From an uncultured Anaerobutyricum sp. (GTDB lineage: Bacteria > Bacillota > Clostridia > Lachnospirales > Lachnospiraceae), in the NCBI GenBank assembly GCA_934317185.1, contig CAKREJ010000122.1, positions 1 through 5,046 of the forward strand: DNA of 5,046 nucleotides, read 5' to 3'. Below the pieces are notes generated by a model. It was not told the origin of the DNA. It made no database searches and saw nothing but the letters and a program-made list of their open reading frames with translations. Within the stretch, counting starts at the first letter, position 1. Each line of letters starts with the position of its first letter. Positions 5,033 to 5,046 of this stretch are shown here, piece after piece. Position numbers and translations under genes: made by a program.

Positions 5033-5046
5033 ATATTTATATTTAT

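Noticed and set aside
4980..5046. Known riboswitch, tmRNA, 6S RNA, RNase P RNA or tracrRNA
   Set aside because: None of the hallmark sequences I know for these classes appears in the visible part, and the RNA is cut by the window edge.

Overview
The window looks like chromosomal DNA from a low-to-moderate GC Firmicute. The style of the two recognisable proteins, the strong AGGAGG-type ribosome binding sites and the vegetative sigma-A-like promoters fit an anaerobic gut clostridium, most likely Lachnospiraceae. That family-level call is inference from gene style, not from a marker gene.

Layout, left to right. (1) 1-155: a long AT-rich palindrome just past the 3' end of the first gene. It serves as a terminator and contains a compact structured core. 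(2) 156-1811, minus: a 551-residue protein of unknown function with one recognisable Sel1-type helical repeat. (3) 1812-2027: almost entirely one imperfect palindrome of about 199 bp. Its core matches the core of the first palindrome although its arms are unrelated in sequence. (4) 2028-3710, minus: a full-length alpha-phosphoglucomutase/phosphomannomutase of the PgcA type (560 residues) with all catalytic motifs intact. (5) 3711-4061: a divergent control region. It holds a near-consensus promoter for the mutase nested in a 10-bp inverted repeat, and a promoter for the rightward gene followed by two back-to-back stem-loops. (6) 4062-4808, plus: a 248-residue parvulin-type peptidyl-prolyl isomerase without a signal peptide. 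(7) 4809-5046: a gene-free tail with a small inverted repeat, a likely promoter, and the start of what may be a structured leader for something beyond the window.

The mutase supplies glucose-1-phosphate for glycogen, cell-wall and capsule precursors, and the isomerase is a housekeeping folding factor. They share a divergent promoter region but no obvious pathway. The unknown gene lies downstream of the mutase on the same strand, but the palindrome separates them and no convincing promoter of its own was found.

The most interesting signal is the pair of palindromes bracketing the unknown gene. Their outer and inner stems differ completely in sequence yet keep pairing, while the same unpaired or flanking bases recur (ATGRCCTCRGAG on one side, CGACTA..G.CACA on the other, and an inner loop GAG...GCGA). 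That is the pattern of a structured RNA family, here apparently used at gene 3' ends.
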